Below, piece by piece: positions 1-10,649 of a stretch of 64,000 bases of DNA; positions within the stretch are counted from its first letter, which is position 1; each line of letters opens with the position of its first letter. The notes beneath the pieces were generated by a model. The model was not told the origin of the DNA, ran no database searches, and worked only from the letters and a program-made list of their open reading frames with translations. The DNA comes from Odontocerum albicorne (taxonomy: Eukaryota > Arthropoda > Insecta > Trichoptera > Odontoceridae): contig OX463848.1 in NCBI GenBank assembly GCA_949825065.1, positions 26,250,699 through 26,314,698 of the forward strand. The letters run 5' to 3'. The translations under genes and the position numbers were made by a program.

Positions 1-91
1 CGCAGATAAATCTACAATGGCATGCTACACACGCAGCTAAATCTACAATGGCATGCTACACACGCAGCTAAAAGTAAAAACGGTGCTACTG
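1..91. repeat. 31-bp tandem repeat at the window edge
   Basis: Two nearly identical 31-bp units beginning CGCAGCTAAATCTACAATGG and ending CATGCTACACA are followed by a third partial unit that diverges into AAAGTAAAAACGGTGCTAC. The array may extend left of the window. The diverged end resembles 57888-57950, which also carries CACGCAGCTAA and ACGGTGCTAC, so the unit probably belongs to a dispersed repeat. Confidence 0.75.
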
Positions 92-106
92 TACAAATAA
101 AGACGA

Positions 107-312
107 CCTCCGTGGCCTAGTTGATAAGAGACTGAATTTCCAGCCTGGGGGTTAAGGGTTCGATTCCCGTTGTAATCCAGATTTAAAAAGGATACCTGTT
201 TGGTTTTCACTTAAGGCTTGTTTAACATAATTTTAGTTGGTTGGAAGAGATTGCCACATGACAATTAGCCCTCCAGATTGTACTATATACAACGAAAGTG
301 TAATACAATATA
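107..312 (+). repeat. tRNA-derived SINE, family 1, full-length copy
   Basis: The head is tRNA-like: an A box at 113-126 (TGGCCTAGTTGATA) and a near-perfect B box at 157-167 (GGTTCGATTCC) can drive RNA polymerase III. A conserved body follows (GGTTTTCACTTAAGGC, TTGGTTGGAAGAGATTGCCA, ACGAAAGTGTAATACAAT). The same body recurs many times in the window on both strands, which shows that it is a dispersed family and not a tRNA gene. This copy is the best template for judging the others. Confidence 0.9.
113..167 (+). promoter_or_regulatory. Internal pol III promoter (A and B boxes) of the SINE
   Basis: A box TGGCCTAGTTGATA lies at 113-126 and B box GGTTCGATTCC at 157-167. The spacing is that of a tRNA gene. 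This is the clearest intact pair in the window; most other SINE copies have lost one of the boxes. Activity is inferred from the motifs only. Confidence 0.65.
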
Positions 313-1212
313 CACTTAGGACGAACTGAATAGATATCCTTAAAATGGCTCGTGTAATTCGGTGAAGAGTAGCTCAGCGGCCGCATCGAACTCGTAACCT
401 GCTTTACAAAAGTCCAGTACGTTATCCGCAAGGGGAAATATTTGTTTTTAAAATGACAATCAAGAAATAAGGATACATTTAAAATGCTTGACTTTATTTG
501 TCTTATTTAGAGTGTCCAAAGTTTACCCGGGATGGAAACTGTCGAAAGGTTTCTTAAGTTGAGCTAATGCGGGAGAAGCTAACACAGCTTTCAACATTTT
601 TTTATTATTTAAAATATTTTCGCTGTAAACACGGGTATTCCAAGAGGTTTTAACAACGTGATGACGTTTTTTATGTAGGTCAGTGCGACCGAATAACTCC
701 CCTATTAAAGGCGCTTCACTGGTTGAGGGGTTCTACAAGGGTGAAATTAGAGGTGTTTTTATAGCGTTCAAAGCCTTGAATGGTTTATGCGTTAGGGAAC
801 GTATTATTTGAAGGGAGTGCTACACCGAGGTCGTCTGAGTGTTAACTGGTTGAGGTAAATCAGGTGAACAGAAATGTTTTTTTTGAGTAGCTGTCCATAT
901 AGGGGTAGCCACTCATGATATAAACCTTATCTAGAGTGAAGGTAGACTGATGGCACAGAGACATTCAAAAGAATTCTTAAGTTCTGACTATTTGGGAAAT
1001 GTTACATTGAAACAAAGCCAGTCACCTTGTAGTACATTTTAAATAAAATCTAAATCGTGCCAAAACATATGTAAATGTAAAATGTTAATCTATGTCTATG
1101 AAAAAAGTATTAATTATCAAGAATAAATATATTTTATTCTGAAAAAATATCATTAAAAAATTTAATCAAACAAAGTTGAAGCTTCGAAAAGAATTTTAAA
1201 AAGAAAGAATAC
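313..1212. other. Gene-free AT-rich stretch
   Basis: No convincing gene. Around 730-880 broken frames weakly resemble the far C-terminus of a non-LTR reverse transcriptase (a run reading close to IAFKALNGL), but not enough to call. Confidence 0.4.
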
Positions 1213-1432
1213 TGTAATGTAATGTGTTATACATCGTTGTATACAGCACAACTTTTTGGGTTTATTGACACGGGACAGTCGATATCTTCCAACCAACTAC
1301 AAATATGTTAAAGAGGCCTTAAGTGAAAACCAAACTGGAATCCTTTTTAAAGAAACTGGGTTCCAACTGGAATCGAACGCCACCTCCGTGATGAGACATA
1401 TCTTACCAACTAGGCCACGGAGGTCGTCACTT
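1213..1432 (-). repeat. tRNA-derived SINE, family 1, reverse copy
   Basis: Read on the minus strand this is the same element as 107-312: a tRNA-like head ending at 1432 (reverse complement of CTAGGCCACGGAGGTCGTC), a B box around 1370 and the TTGGTTGG...GTGTCAATAAAC-like tail. The head carries a short duplication of ACCTCCGTG. It is nearly full length. Confidence 0.85.
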
Positions 1433-1439
1433 ATTGAAC

Positions 1440-2980
1440 AATTTAAAAAGATGTTTTAAAGAAAGAGAATATAACACATTAAAATATTTTTTGAGTCAAT
1501 CTGGGGTGCATTTATTTATCTGAAAATAATATTTTTAATGGCTATTCAACCAAATTAGGATGCTCCCAGTCAGTGAGCAATAATTTGATTTAATTAATTG
1601 AGAATACAGAATATGTTTGAGAAGCGCAAGCACACGCTATTAAAATTTTGAATAAATGATTTATTTCCCTTATCGAACAGTTTCACAGAGTTCAGTGATC
1701 TGTTTTTTTTTAATTATTAAACTTTATATGAATCTAATTATTGCATTAGATCCACATAAAGAGATCTAGTTCGATTTCTTTATATAAATTCAATTATTCG
1801 AGTTTGAAACATGAAAGCTTTTTCTTATGCTCTCTGCATCGTATTTTTTTTATTAATAGGCAATCAATCCGCTCACATTATATTCACCAACTTAAAGCCA
1901 AAAATACAATATTATATGAGTTAGTATAATAAATTAAGTTTAAAAAAGCAGTATTTTTATGCAATTTAAAGCTTCAACTTAATAAAGTATCCTTTGAAGA
2001 AAGGAGAAACGCAACGTTCATTGGACGCAGCAAATAAATGGCATTTAGTAAATCCAATATGTAACATAAAGGACAGCCGAAAAACACATGATCTATTGTT
2101 TCATCGTTCAGACCACACTAGAATTCTCTACAATACGCATTCTGTAAAGCTGACTAGCCACCACGCAGTAGTCCATCCGCAAGCGACACATGGTTGTTAC
2201 TTTTATCTTGTTCATTCTCATTATATCAAACCACGGTTTCAAAGGGATATATTATTGAATTGATTAATATCAAAAATCCTTATTTACACCAGTTATATAC
2301 CAATCCAACACCCATCGGTGCAAAGTACCGTGTTTAACACTATTTAAAAGATCAGTACTGGCTGAGAAAAATCAAATAGGAGTCGAACGTGTTTCGTTTA
2401 CCAAGGAATCAACACATCCACTGCCCGTGATACGAACGTGTGAAGGAATACAACCCAGAGAAATATGTGTTATTTGGCTTAAATGGGAATACTGTCTGGA
2501 TTATTTAAGTATTAAATTGGATCCGCAACGAGAGTTTTTATATGTCTGTCTTTTAGTAAACCACTATAGTATTTGTAGAAATTCGTAACAAAATACACAG
2601 TGCCGCGGCTTTCATATTTATTTGGAATGTGTGAATTGTACGCAGGATGCCAATTCCAGGGACCGTCATAAGCAACTTCTTCTTGATGGATATTTGAATT
2701 TTCAAGAAACAAGGGGAAAGGGAAATGTGAGAGCAAGAGACATACGAGTGCATCGTCTGATATGGGAATACATCGTTCTGGAGGCTAAAGCTCTTCAGGT
2801 GGTTTTCGGTCATCACAAGTTATTAGGTTGGTGCATAATAAACGATCGTTTTATCGGTTTTCATCAAATCAGTCAAATTTGTCATTTTGTTTAATTCTTT
2901 TACTAATATAGTCCTTATTATGTAGAAAGTAAAAATGTGTGTTGATAGTTACCTTCATATTTGTCAAATCAAGTTTTATC
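1440..2980. other. Gene-free stretch
   Basis: AT-rich, with only short frames on both strands. I see no recognisable protein motif, repeat boundary or RNA gene. Confidence 0.4.
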
Positions 2981-2999
2981 ACTTAGAAAACAGATGGAC

Positions 3000-3386
3000 A
3001 GCAGCACAGTGATTTCGCGATCTCAACGAACTCTTTGGTGAAGGAACGATCAGTGAAAGTTAAGTTCGAAAATGATTCAATCGTTTCAAACCCGATAACA
3101 CAAACTTCAACTATAAGGAAGGAAGAGGTCACCCGTCTGATTTTGATGATCAGGCTCTTCAGATGGCCGTGGAAATATAAAAAGCTCAATAATGTATGGA
3201 AAATGGCTGGATGGGTTCTTCACAAACTCTCCGATGATAAGACCAGCTGAGTCCACATGTTTACCCAATTGCTTCAGCAAAACGCACAAAATCTCTTTTT
3301 TCAATGATGATGTTAAAGTGTGGATTGAGTCGAAGAAACATCAATGTTTTACCAAGCAAAGTGACAAATTAGATATAATAGATTCG
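3000..3386 (+). pseudogene. Decayed mariner transposase fragment
   Basis: Broken frames keep mariner-like blocks in order: GHPSDFDDQALQ matches the G-R-P-x-D-F-D-D linker between the two helix-turn-helix motifs, and KMAGWVLHKLSDD matches the conserved W-V-P-H-x-L block. The sequence stops where the inverted-repeat element at 3387 begins. No catalytic aspartate region remains. Confidence 0.5.
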
Positions 3387-3654
3387 AAGGGCGCCGGTAA
3401 AACGACCGTTAATTATGCACCAACATAATAAACATTACACACAATTTATTCAGATTAAGACCGATTGGATTTATTTACAAATTGTGAATACAAAATTCTT
3501 TTAAAGAGCTTAAAATGACGGTAGAATGAACACGTATTTTGAACTAGTACTTAAAAATGTATGTACAAGTATACTCGCATACTAACTTGTAGGTTAAATT
3601 ATATTCGTTTTAAATAAATGCACAAATCAGGAAAATTGTTTTACCGGCGCCCTT
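3387..3654. mobile_element. MITE-like element with 17-bp perfect inverted ends
   Basis: AAGGGCGCCGGTAAAAC at 3387-3403 is repeated as its exact reverse complement at 3638-3654. The GC-rich ends stand out in AT-rich DNA and the interior has no coding capacity. No convincing target-site duplication flanks it, so the superfamily cannot be assigned. It sits at the edge of a mariner relic. Confidence 0.7.
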
Positions 3655-5640
3655 AAATATTATGCTTTACGATTAATTAAGAATGTATAAATGTTTATTG
3701 GATTATTATGTCAGTGAAAATGTGTTACAAAATCCACAATCTAATAAAATAATCACATACTGTAAAATATTTTGTCAAAAAACAAATCCCATGAATATTG
3801 AAAAACAGCAAGAATAAGAGTAAGGAATAGACGTTACAGTACCTGAAAAATGTCTTCAATAAATCTTCTTCACTTCGTATCTTGTTCAGTACATGAACAT
3901 GTCTAATAGGTGCTGAGTTTGATTGAGTTGTGTAGCGTAGCGGCTGGCTCTTCTTTGACCTGGAATGCTGATTATACTTTGTTTATTGTTGATTCTACTG
4001 CCATCGATGAATCGTCCACCAAAGATGATTTTATCTTATGTTTGCAAACAGATCCGGTGTATGTACTATTTGCTATGTTTGGGGTTTATTTTGCCTTGCC
4101 AAAGGATACTTACAACATATTGACTTACGTCTGATAATTGTCTATTTACTTCTAATATTAATTTACTCAATAGATAATAAGTACTTCATATGAATAGATT
4201 GCAGTGTTAGTCATTTTTCTTTGATTTTCCCCTCATAAACATACATTTGTAAGGAATATTGCCGACATTTTGTATGTTTTAGACAGTCTCCCAGAAAGAA
4301 AAGAGTTTTCAACGCATCATAGTTTTCCTTGTTTTCTTCTATTTCGTAAATATCTCGGATTTGAGTCATCAGGTAACTAAACCGCAGTGTATCACATTGC
4401 TTGTAATTACTCGTATATAATGTAATGGAGTTCTCATATCTGAACCGTGAAATATTATTTATTCTGTAAAACCGATTCTATGTACTATTGCGAACAAAAC
4501 GAAGGTTTTTGACTCTCATCTTATTTTCCACAATACAACATTTAGTAAGAAATTTAATTTGAATGGAAAGACAAATCGAAGATTCTAAATTCATAATGAA
4601 TATATACACCCATCATTTTGTGAATATATGTTAAAGAACTTCTCGACACGGCCTGATATCTAGTGGTATCTATCCTCAATAGCTAATTTAATATATTTTT
4701 AAATGGTAAGTTTAAAGTTATCTGCATAGAAAATAAAATTAATGCTAACTCTATTCATTTTATTGTCAACACTCGAATATGATGTATAAACTCGACAAAA
4801 TTATATAGATATAAATATTGAAAATATCATATGGCAACATGTAAAACATACAATTAAAGATATTAGATAAAATAAGATCCTCCGACCACACAGTACATAA
4901 ACCCCTGGAATTCTTTTTTATCAACTAATACAAAAAAATCCAAAATAGATGAACGGATAATCAAGAAAACATATGTAGCAAACAGAATTTCCAAAATGAA
5001 AAGGGTTGGGCATATGTCCCATTATATGATTAATGAGAGTGTAACGTGTATCGATTAATTGTACGCAATTTCGTGTTCTTAAGTAACCACACATTCTTGA
5101 CAGATTCAATCCAAACTGCCGATGGTAAAAAGATTCAGGTTTCTTAATGATCAGTAGGTTCACTTGTATTGTCTAGTACAATAGTATTTCATCGAAAAGC
5201 TTTTCCCGTTAGCTTAGCGTAGCACTATTATATGCACAATTAATAAGTCAAGGAAAAAGTTATATTCAGGGACATTACGTTGTTTAGCAAGAAGGCTATT
5301 TATTGGATCACTGGTACCAAATTATATCTGATATAATTTAATGGAATTATGGCCATACTGATAACTATTCCAACCAAAATCAGAATGTCGTTGAATAAGG
5401 ATTGAATGTGAAAAATATCAAATAGGGGTTGAAAAAGAAAAAAAAGCATAACGGTACATATTTAGAAAGCGATCAAACTCGAAAGCACTACACAGAATAC
5501 ATTAGATTATAAATATATTTTTGTATGAGAGAAGAATCTATATGTGAGATTCTTGGGTTCTCTTACAGTGTATTTTAATATTTTGCTGAATTCAGGTCTT
5601 TATGCTTTTATTATAGATAATAGTTAAGTGAAGTGCAATC
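3655..5640. other. Gene-free stretch
   Basis: AT-rich DNA with no family-level similarity visible in any frame. Frames at 3910-4134 (+) and 4921-5163 (-) are open but show no recognisable domain. Confidence 0.4.
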
Positions 5641-5689
5641 AATATTAAGATATCAAAATCTTTTTAACACGACGAAGAGCGTGTGAAAA

Positions 5690-5880
5690 GGATAACACCG
5701 GCGACGGACTTCAAGTCCGATGAAAGAAAATTACTTGCAGCTTAGTAAATGCATTAAGAGACCAGCTTATGACTTGAAGCTGAAGCCAAAGTACTGGCAA
5801 ACAGCGAAGCAGTTATCTCTGAATTAATCCCGATTGCCGCAAAAAATGCAAAAGGGCACATGGACAACATTGAAGCTTAA
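5690..5880 (+). pseudogene. Unrecognised coding relic
   Basis: Frames joined across one or two breaks read like a soluble alpha-helical protein (DFKSDERKLLAA, then EAEAKVLANSEAVISEL, then IPIAAKNAKGHMDNIEA and a stop at 5878). The codon choice is less AT-biased than the surroundings. It could be the end of a retrotransposon ORF1 or a processed pseudogene; I do not recognise the family. Confidence 0.3.
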
Positions 5881-6251
5881 ATGTTTGTCTACTCTATGAG
5901 CCATATTTTTCAAGTTCGAGTTCGAAGAAATTCTTAAATCAAATATTTAAATAAATCGAATAATATTTTGGGCCGGCCCTGTTGGCAGCAACGTGTTAAA
6001 TGTTCTGGGTCAACTAATCACGAAATTTCAGCCACGGGGTAATAATCATATATCGCACTAGGTTAGGTGGACAAAGGTGGACAGAATTATTTATTCCGGA
6101 TACGAAAAAGACATTCGTGTATATTTTTAAAAGTTTAAAATAAAAAAGAACATTTCAGCTTGATAATTTCTCAAGGGCACTCTGGGTAGTATTTTCTCAG
6201 ATGATGGAAGAGTTACGAAGAGATATTAAAAGGCGTGTAGCGATAGGAAAT

Positions 6252-6492
6252 AAAATCAATGGGGCACAAAAACATACATACTCGAACTGGACACCATCAA
6301 AATATGTTATGATGATAACTCACAATTGTATTTAACACCAATTTTGATGTATGGGACTGAAACATGGACGTGGAGAAACCGAAATTAGACGAATAAATGT
6401 AGTAAAAATGCGTCCACTGAGAAGAATTCACGGAGTGACAATGTATGAAGTTATTAAGATGAATGTGAACTTTTAGTGCCCCATTGATTTTA
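6252..6492. repeat. Inverted repeat, 17-bp arms
   Basis: TAAAATCAATGGGGCAC ending at 6267 is matched by GTGCCCCATTGATTTTA at 6476-6492. The arms flank a LINE fragment. No target-site duplication was identified, so this may be a small element or a fortuitous inverted duplication. Confidence 0.45.
6320..6465 (+). pseudogene. Non-LTR reverse transcriptase C-terminal fragment
   Basis: Frames joined across breaks read PILMYGTETWT, then RRINVVKMRPLRRIHGVTMYE. This matches the block LLYGxETWT...MxxLRRIxGV found after the polymerase domain of many arthropod LINEs. It is short, frameshifted and not functional. Confidence 0.6.
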
Positions 6493-6959
6493 TCCTCGTC
6501 ATACTAAATCAAAATTTATGTTACTTATTTTGGAAATCCATTAAAAATGAATATTTTAAAGGCACATTTGTTGTTTATTGTCTATATATTATATTATCAT
6601 GTATATAAATAAATATTTATTTTACGAAACAATGTGTACTCTTATATCTCGTCTGATTAAATATTATTTTCGTCGAAAAAGTCATACAATTTCCTTGTGA
6701 ACGAATTAATTAAAAAATAATTTTGATATACTCGCAATTTCATTCTATGATGAATCGTATGATCCTTATACGACACGACTAGCTATCCCTTGTAGTAATG
6801 GAATATGATTGTCCGTTATTTTTTGGGTGAAAGACACCTGCGTGTATTTATTTATGTGTGAAAACGGTACCACTTCTGCAAGAAAACAATCCGGACAGAT
6901 CAAATTCAAAGGAGACCGGCATGTTTAATCTTCTTTTTATTATTATTTTAGGCCTGTTG

Positions 6960-7265
6960 GTCTGTTATGGTCCTGCATTATTGTTTGCCTCTTGTGACGT
7001 CGACTGCCAGCTGTCTTTCCATCTTTTGGGAGGTCGTCCTGGAGGTCTGCTTGCTTGGGGGATACTGTCCCTGGCCATTCTTACGGCTCTTGGTTCCGCC
7101 ATTCTAGATACGTGTTCGTTCCAGAACCTTCTTCTCTGTCGTTCCCATCTGACAATATCTTCAACTTCGCACGTCCTTCGGATTTCTGTGTTTCGTACTC
7201 TATCACGAAGGGTTTTGCCAGCGATACTCCTGAGTACCTTCATTTCGCTGGTTCGAAGGAAATTT
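6960..7265 (-). pseudogene. RTE-like LINE, C-terminal end
   Basis: A 92-codon open stretch on the minus strand contains LRTSEMKVLRSIAGKTLRDR, then RNTEIRR, DIVRWERQRRRFWNEHVSRM and GRPPKRWKDSWQSTSQE. This is the standard tail of RTE-like reverse transcriptases. It is clearly the same family as 32362-32829. Polymerase and endonuclease domains are absent (5' truncation). Confidence 0.75.
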
Positions 7266-7284
7266 TTGGTTCTGACAGTGTCGG

Positions 7285-7312
7285 CTACTACATCTTTCTG
7301 GTTGGTTTAAGA
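7285..7312 (+). repeat. SINE family 1 tail, left half (split by hAT)
   Basis: TACATCTTTCTGGTTGGTTTAAGA matches the SINE tail. It continues at 8881 after the hAT insertion, with the duplicated 8-mer GTTTAAGA at the junctions. Confidence 0.7.
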
Positions 7313-7404
7313 CATGGGTCGGCAACCTTTTGTTGTAAGAGGGCCAAATATTTTACGTGGGGGTTAGTGCGGGCCGCACTTGGGGCAAATGCCATTACAG
7401 TATA

Positions 7405-8225
7405 TCATGTCTGTAAATATGAAACCGGAATTTGCTCATAGATGGCTCTAGTTGTCAATATAGTGACTGTCAAACCGCGTCATTGGCGCCTTTTTCTTAT
7501 GTTTACATTTGTCAAAGACTTTTAACTCACACAACAACAAATGTGACACGAGAAGCCGTCTCCACACATTTGAAAGTCGTGGGAAAGATCCAGAAGGTGG
7601 GAAAATGGGTTCCACATGATCTGAATGAAAACCGAAAGTGACAGCAGGAAAACCGAAAACCACTTGCGAAATGCTGCTCGTCAGGTACAAAAGAAAATCA
7701 TTTCTCCATCGAATTGTGACTGGCGATGAAAAATGGATATATTTCGAGAATCCTAAGCGTAAAAGATCATGGGTAACTCCAAACAAACCAGCGACATCGA
7801 CTGCAAGGCCAAATCGCTATGGACGGAAGACAATGCTCTGTGTTTGGTGGGATCAGAAGGGTGCTATCTATTATGAGCTGCTAAAACCTTGCGAAACCGT
7901 TAATACTGAACGCTACCGACAACAAATTATGGATTGGAACATCCATCCATCCATCCGATTACTACTTATTTGCATCGATGGGATACGCACTTGCTGAGCA
8001 GCGCTTCACTTCTTAAGAAAATGTACGAAAATGGCTCGATGATTGGTTTGCCTCAAAAGAGCAAAAGTTTTTTTGGCGTGGCATCCACAAATTGCCAGAG
8101 AGATGGGGAAAATGTGTAGCTAGCGATGGGCAATACTTTGAATAAAATATTTTTTTCCATTTTCATACAATAAATGTGTTTTTTTTTCATATAAAAAATT
8201 CCGGTTTCATATTTACAGACCTATG
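7405..8225 (+). mobile_element. Internally deleted mariner nested in the hAT
   Basis: Ends TCATGTCTGTAAATATGAAA and the reverse complement of CATAGGTCTGTAAATATGAA are flanked by TA (7403-7404, 8226-8227). At 821 bp it is far shorter than the related 16349-17601 copy. Two deletions are visible: the N-terminal DNA-binding half (junction near 7540) and the segment with the second catalytic aspartate (junction near 7935). Confidence 0.85.
7540..8119 (+). pseudogene. Mariner transposase remnant
   Basis: Frames in order read VTREAVSTHLK, GKWVPHDLNE, HRIVTGDEKWIYFENPKRKR (first catalytic aspartate in TGDEKW), MLCVWWDQKGAIYYELLKP, then a deletion, then WLDDWFASKEQKFFWRGIHKLPERW-like sequence in broken frames. 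The HDNAPxH and SPDLAPSDY blocks are missing. It cannot be catalytic. Confidence 0.8.
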
Positions 8226-8329
8226 TAACTTCAATATTTGTGTACAAATATTTAAGTTGTAAAAATAAAACGCTAATTATATATTTTTACGACATTTATT
8301 GTAGTTAATAAAACCACGGTAATTTTCTG

Positions 8330-8745
8330 GGTTATTCTTTTTTTTCTTTCTTTTTTTCCCTTTCTTAAATATCGGTACTGTGATGCTAGTGCACCATTCT
8401 ACTGGAGTCTCACCATGTGCCAATATTTTATTGAATAATTTCCATAATTAGCTCCTCACTTGCATATTTCACCATTTCATTGGAGATATTGTCTATTCCA
8501 GGAGACTTTCTATTTTTTAATTTCTTAACAGCACAAGACATTGCCGTTTCTGTGACGATTTCTGGTGTTGTCACAACTAGGTTCAAGGTTTCGCGAAGTT
8601 CGTCATCTATATATAATTCCTCAAAGTATTTCTCCCATGCTTCGGCACTTATTTTATTAGTCTGTGAATACTCGTTAACAGGTTTCTTTTGATTCTTTAG
8701 CATTTTACAAACTTTTCTCTGTGCTCCGTATAGACCATGTTCCAT
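8330..8745 (-). pseudogene. Non-LTR reverse transcriptase palm fragment
   Basis: A 105-codon open stretch on the minus strand ends in VKKLKNRKSPGIDNISNEMV, the start of the polymerase domain (K-x-PGxDxIxNEM). Past a stop the next frame reads LFNKILAHGETPVEW, then SITVPIFKKG, the following conserved block. It lies inside the hAT boundaries but in a different family, so it was inserted into or captured by the hAT. Confidence 0.75.
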
Positions 8746-8880
8746 GCTAGTTTTTTTTTCTTTCCTTAAAATCCATTTTAAGTGTGTATTATATCGTCCA
8801 TCACGTGTGTTGTGGCGAGAATCTTGCGGGCCGCACCAAAACGCCTCGCGGGCCGCGGGTTGCCGACCGCTGGTTTAAGA

Positions 8881-8955
8881 GATTGTCACATAAACTCGAC
8901 AGATTGTACGATACGAGCATAGAACGAAAGCGTAATACAACAATGCAATACATTT
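8881..8955 (+). repeat. SINE family 1 tail, right half
   Basis: GATTGTCACATAAACTCGACAGATTGTACGATAC and GAACGAAAGCGTAATACAAC match the SINE tail at 247-310. Together with 7285-7312 this is one SINE split by the hAT insertion. Confidence 0.75.
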
Positions 8956-9010
8956 TTGTAGTGCGGGTGCTAATATTTAGAGTTTTAACCAATAAATTTG
9001 GATCAGCTAT

Positions 9011-9245
9011 GAATACATTTAAGAGAGAAACTATCAAAAGGTCTGGGCTCATCTCATAACGTCTCCCGAGATACAACCCATCAATATAGGCTGAGCTGAG
9101 CCGCGAGGACACCAGATGTTTTTCAGCACACACCCTTGCATGTGTAAATTGAGAAAAAAAACTGAAAATAAATAAATGTCAGAAAAAAAAATAAAAAAGT
9201 TAATCCACAAATACCACCTCAGATTAACTCAAATAAATATAGATT
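9011..9245 (+). repeat. Interspersed repeat, copy 1 of 3
   Basis: It shares AATACATTTAAGAGA, TCTGGGCTCATC, GAGATACA, TTTTTCAGCACACACC and ATACCACCTCAGATTAAC with 9249-9535 (direct). The reverse strand of 42568-42783 carries the first part of the same series. There is no coding capacity and the class is unknown. Confidence 0.7.
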
Positions 9246-9248
9246 CTT

Positions 9249-9535
9249 TGACAGCAACACAGTATGTACATTATAAATTTATTTCGAAATCGCACATATA
9301 TCTCGAAACAAACTGCAGAAAATACATTTAAGAGATAAGCTATTAAAAGATCCGGGCTCATCCCTCATCCCCCCCGGCCATGATACACCCCACTTTTAAA
9401 GTATGAGCTCGACCGCAAGAACATCAGGTGTTTTTTCAGCACACACCTTTGTACATGTAGACTAAGAAGAAAAATACATATTTCAGAAAAAAATAATAAA
9501 ACAGTAAACCCAAAAATACCATCTCAGGTTAACGC
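9249..9535 (+). repeat. Interspersed repeat, copy 2 of 3
   Basis: It starts about 40 bp further upstream than copy 1 (GCAACACAGTATGTACAT, CGCACATATATCTCGAAA) and ends in the same AGGTTAACxxxATCAA-like sequence. Copies 1 and 2 are adjacent direct repeats, diverged by many substitutions and small indels, so the tandem arrangement is old. Confidence 0.7.
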
Positions 9536-9838
9536 CATCAAGAAAAAAAAGAGTAAGGCTAATAGGAGTCCAAATTTTATAAAAATAAAATGACAAGTGG
9601 ATAATGATGTTCACACATATAAACCACAATACAAAAGATGGAAATAAATAAGCAGTAATATAAAAATTAATTAGATGATAACGCACACACAACCCTCGAT
9701 TCAACACAAGCGAAAAGAGAGAAAAAGCAAATAAGAGTTCAAATCATCACCAACTATTTAGAAGGTAACATTTCAAAGTATTTCTGAAGTTACAACTATT
9801 CACTCGCTCTTTCAAGAACAAGGCAATTATATGAATAA
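9536..9838. other. Gene-free stretch
   Basis: AT-rich, with short runs of A and no recognisable element. It separates the 9-kb repeat pair from the GGATATGAATATT array. Confidence 0.4.
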
Positions 9839-10195
9839 TTTATTTGGATATTGGAGATAGATATTTGAATTTGGATATGAATATTGGATATGAATATTGG
9901 ATATGGATATTGAATGTGAATATTGGATATGGGTGTTGGATATGGCTATTGAATATGTATATTGGATATGGATATTGGATATGCATATTGGATATTGATA
10001 ATGTATATTGGATATAAATATTGGATATTGAATATGGATGTTGGATATGTATATTGGATACGTATATTGAAAATTTATATTGAATGTGGATATCGATATA
10101 TTGGATATGAATGTTGGATATGAATATTGGATATGACTTAGATATCATATAAAAATAGTATTTATGCATATTGGATATTAGGTATAGATATTGAT
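9839..10195. repeat. Imperfect 12/6-bp tandem array (ATATTGGATATG)n
   Basis: About 350 bp built from variants of TATTGGATATGAATATTGGA with 6- and 12-bp periodicity. It is degenerate enough to give a spurious 133-codon Ile/Ser/Tyr-rich minus-strand frame, which I reject as coding. Confidence 0.85.
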
Positions 10196-10199
10196 TTAA

Positions 10200-10640
10200 A
10201 TTTTCTGGCGTTCTGATTTTTTTTATCATGCGTGTGAACAAACAGCCTTTTAGAAATAAACTTACGATCTCGATGTGTAATTTATGTTTTCATTTCAAAT
10301 TAACTTTGTCCACACCCCTATAGTAATACAAAATACGGATATTATACTATTATTAAAGTTGGTTTTTAATTAATATTAACTAGCAGCTGTATTTATTTTT
10401 CAAATTAACGGTGTATGTTATTTGTGGAAATGGGATCCAAATTACAAAAAAGGATTTTTCGCAATATCAAATAAGCTATTCTCGTATCTACTAGAATATC
10501 AAGCAAATAAATTGGTCATGGTTAAATCCCGTCTTAAGAAGATTTATCTCATGTAAGACAGATATAGCGCTATTTCTTATAATATCGAATAAGCATAACT
10601 TATTCGTGTATTTTTTAAGACTATTTTAAATACCGCCGTT
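10200..10640. other. Gene-free stretch
   Basis: AT-rich DNA without recognisable genes or repeat ends. Confidence 0.4.
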
Positions 10641-10649
10641 TAGAGTGCA

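Larger units (their letters stand above)
7313..8872. mobile_element. hAT element with 8-bp target-site duplication
   Basis: The ends are CATGGGTCGGCAACC (7313) and the reverse complement of CAGCGGTCGGCAACC (ending 8872), flanked by GTTTAAGA at 7305-7312 and 8873-8880. The 8-bp duplication and the GGTCGGCAACC ends are hallmarks of hAT. Subterminal GCGGGCCGCAC occurs on both sides. It carries no hAT transposase; it contains a nested mariner and a LINE reverse transcriptase fragment, so it is non-autonomous. Confidence 0.85.

Noticed and set aside
113..180. tRNA gene
   Set aside because: A and B boxes are present, but the same head recurs with a conserved SINE body and the cloverleaf stems are imperfect.
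6242..6492. Complete MITE defined by the 17-bp inverted arms
   Set aside because: No target duplication and the arms surround a LINE piece; kept only as an inverted repeat.
6858..7441. Plus-strand frames of 128-150 codons
   Set aside because: They are shadows of the antisense LINE C-terminus and of the SINE/hAT junction.
9840..10241. 133-codon minus-strand frame rich in Ile, Ser and Tyr
   Set aside because: It is a translation of the ATATTGGATATG tandem array.
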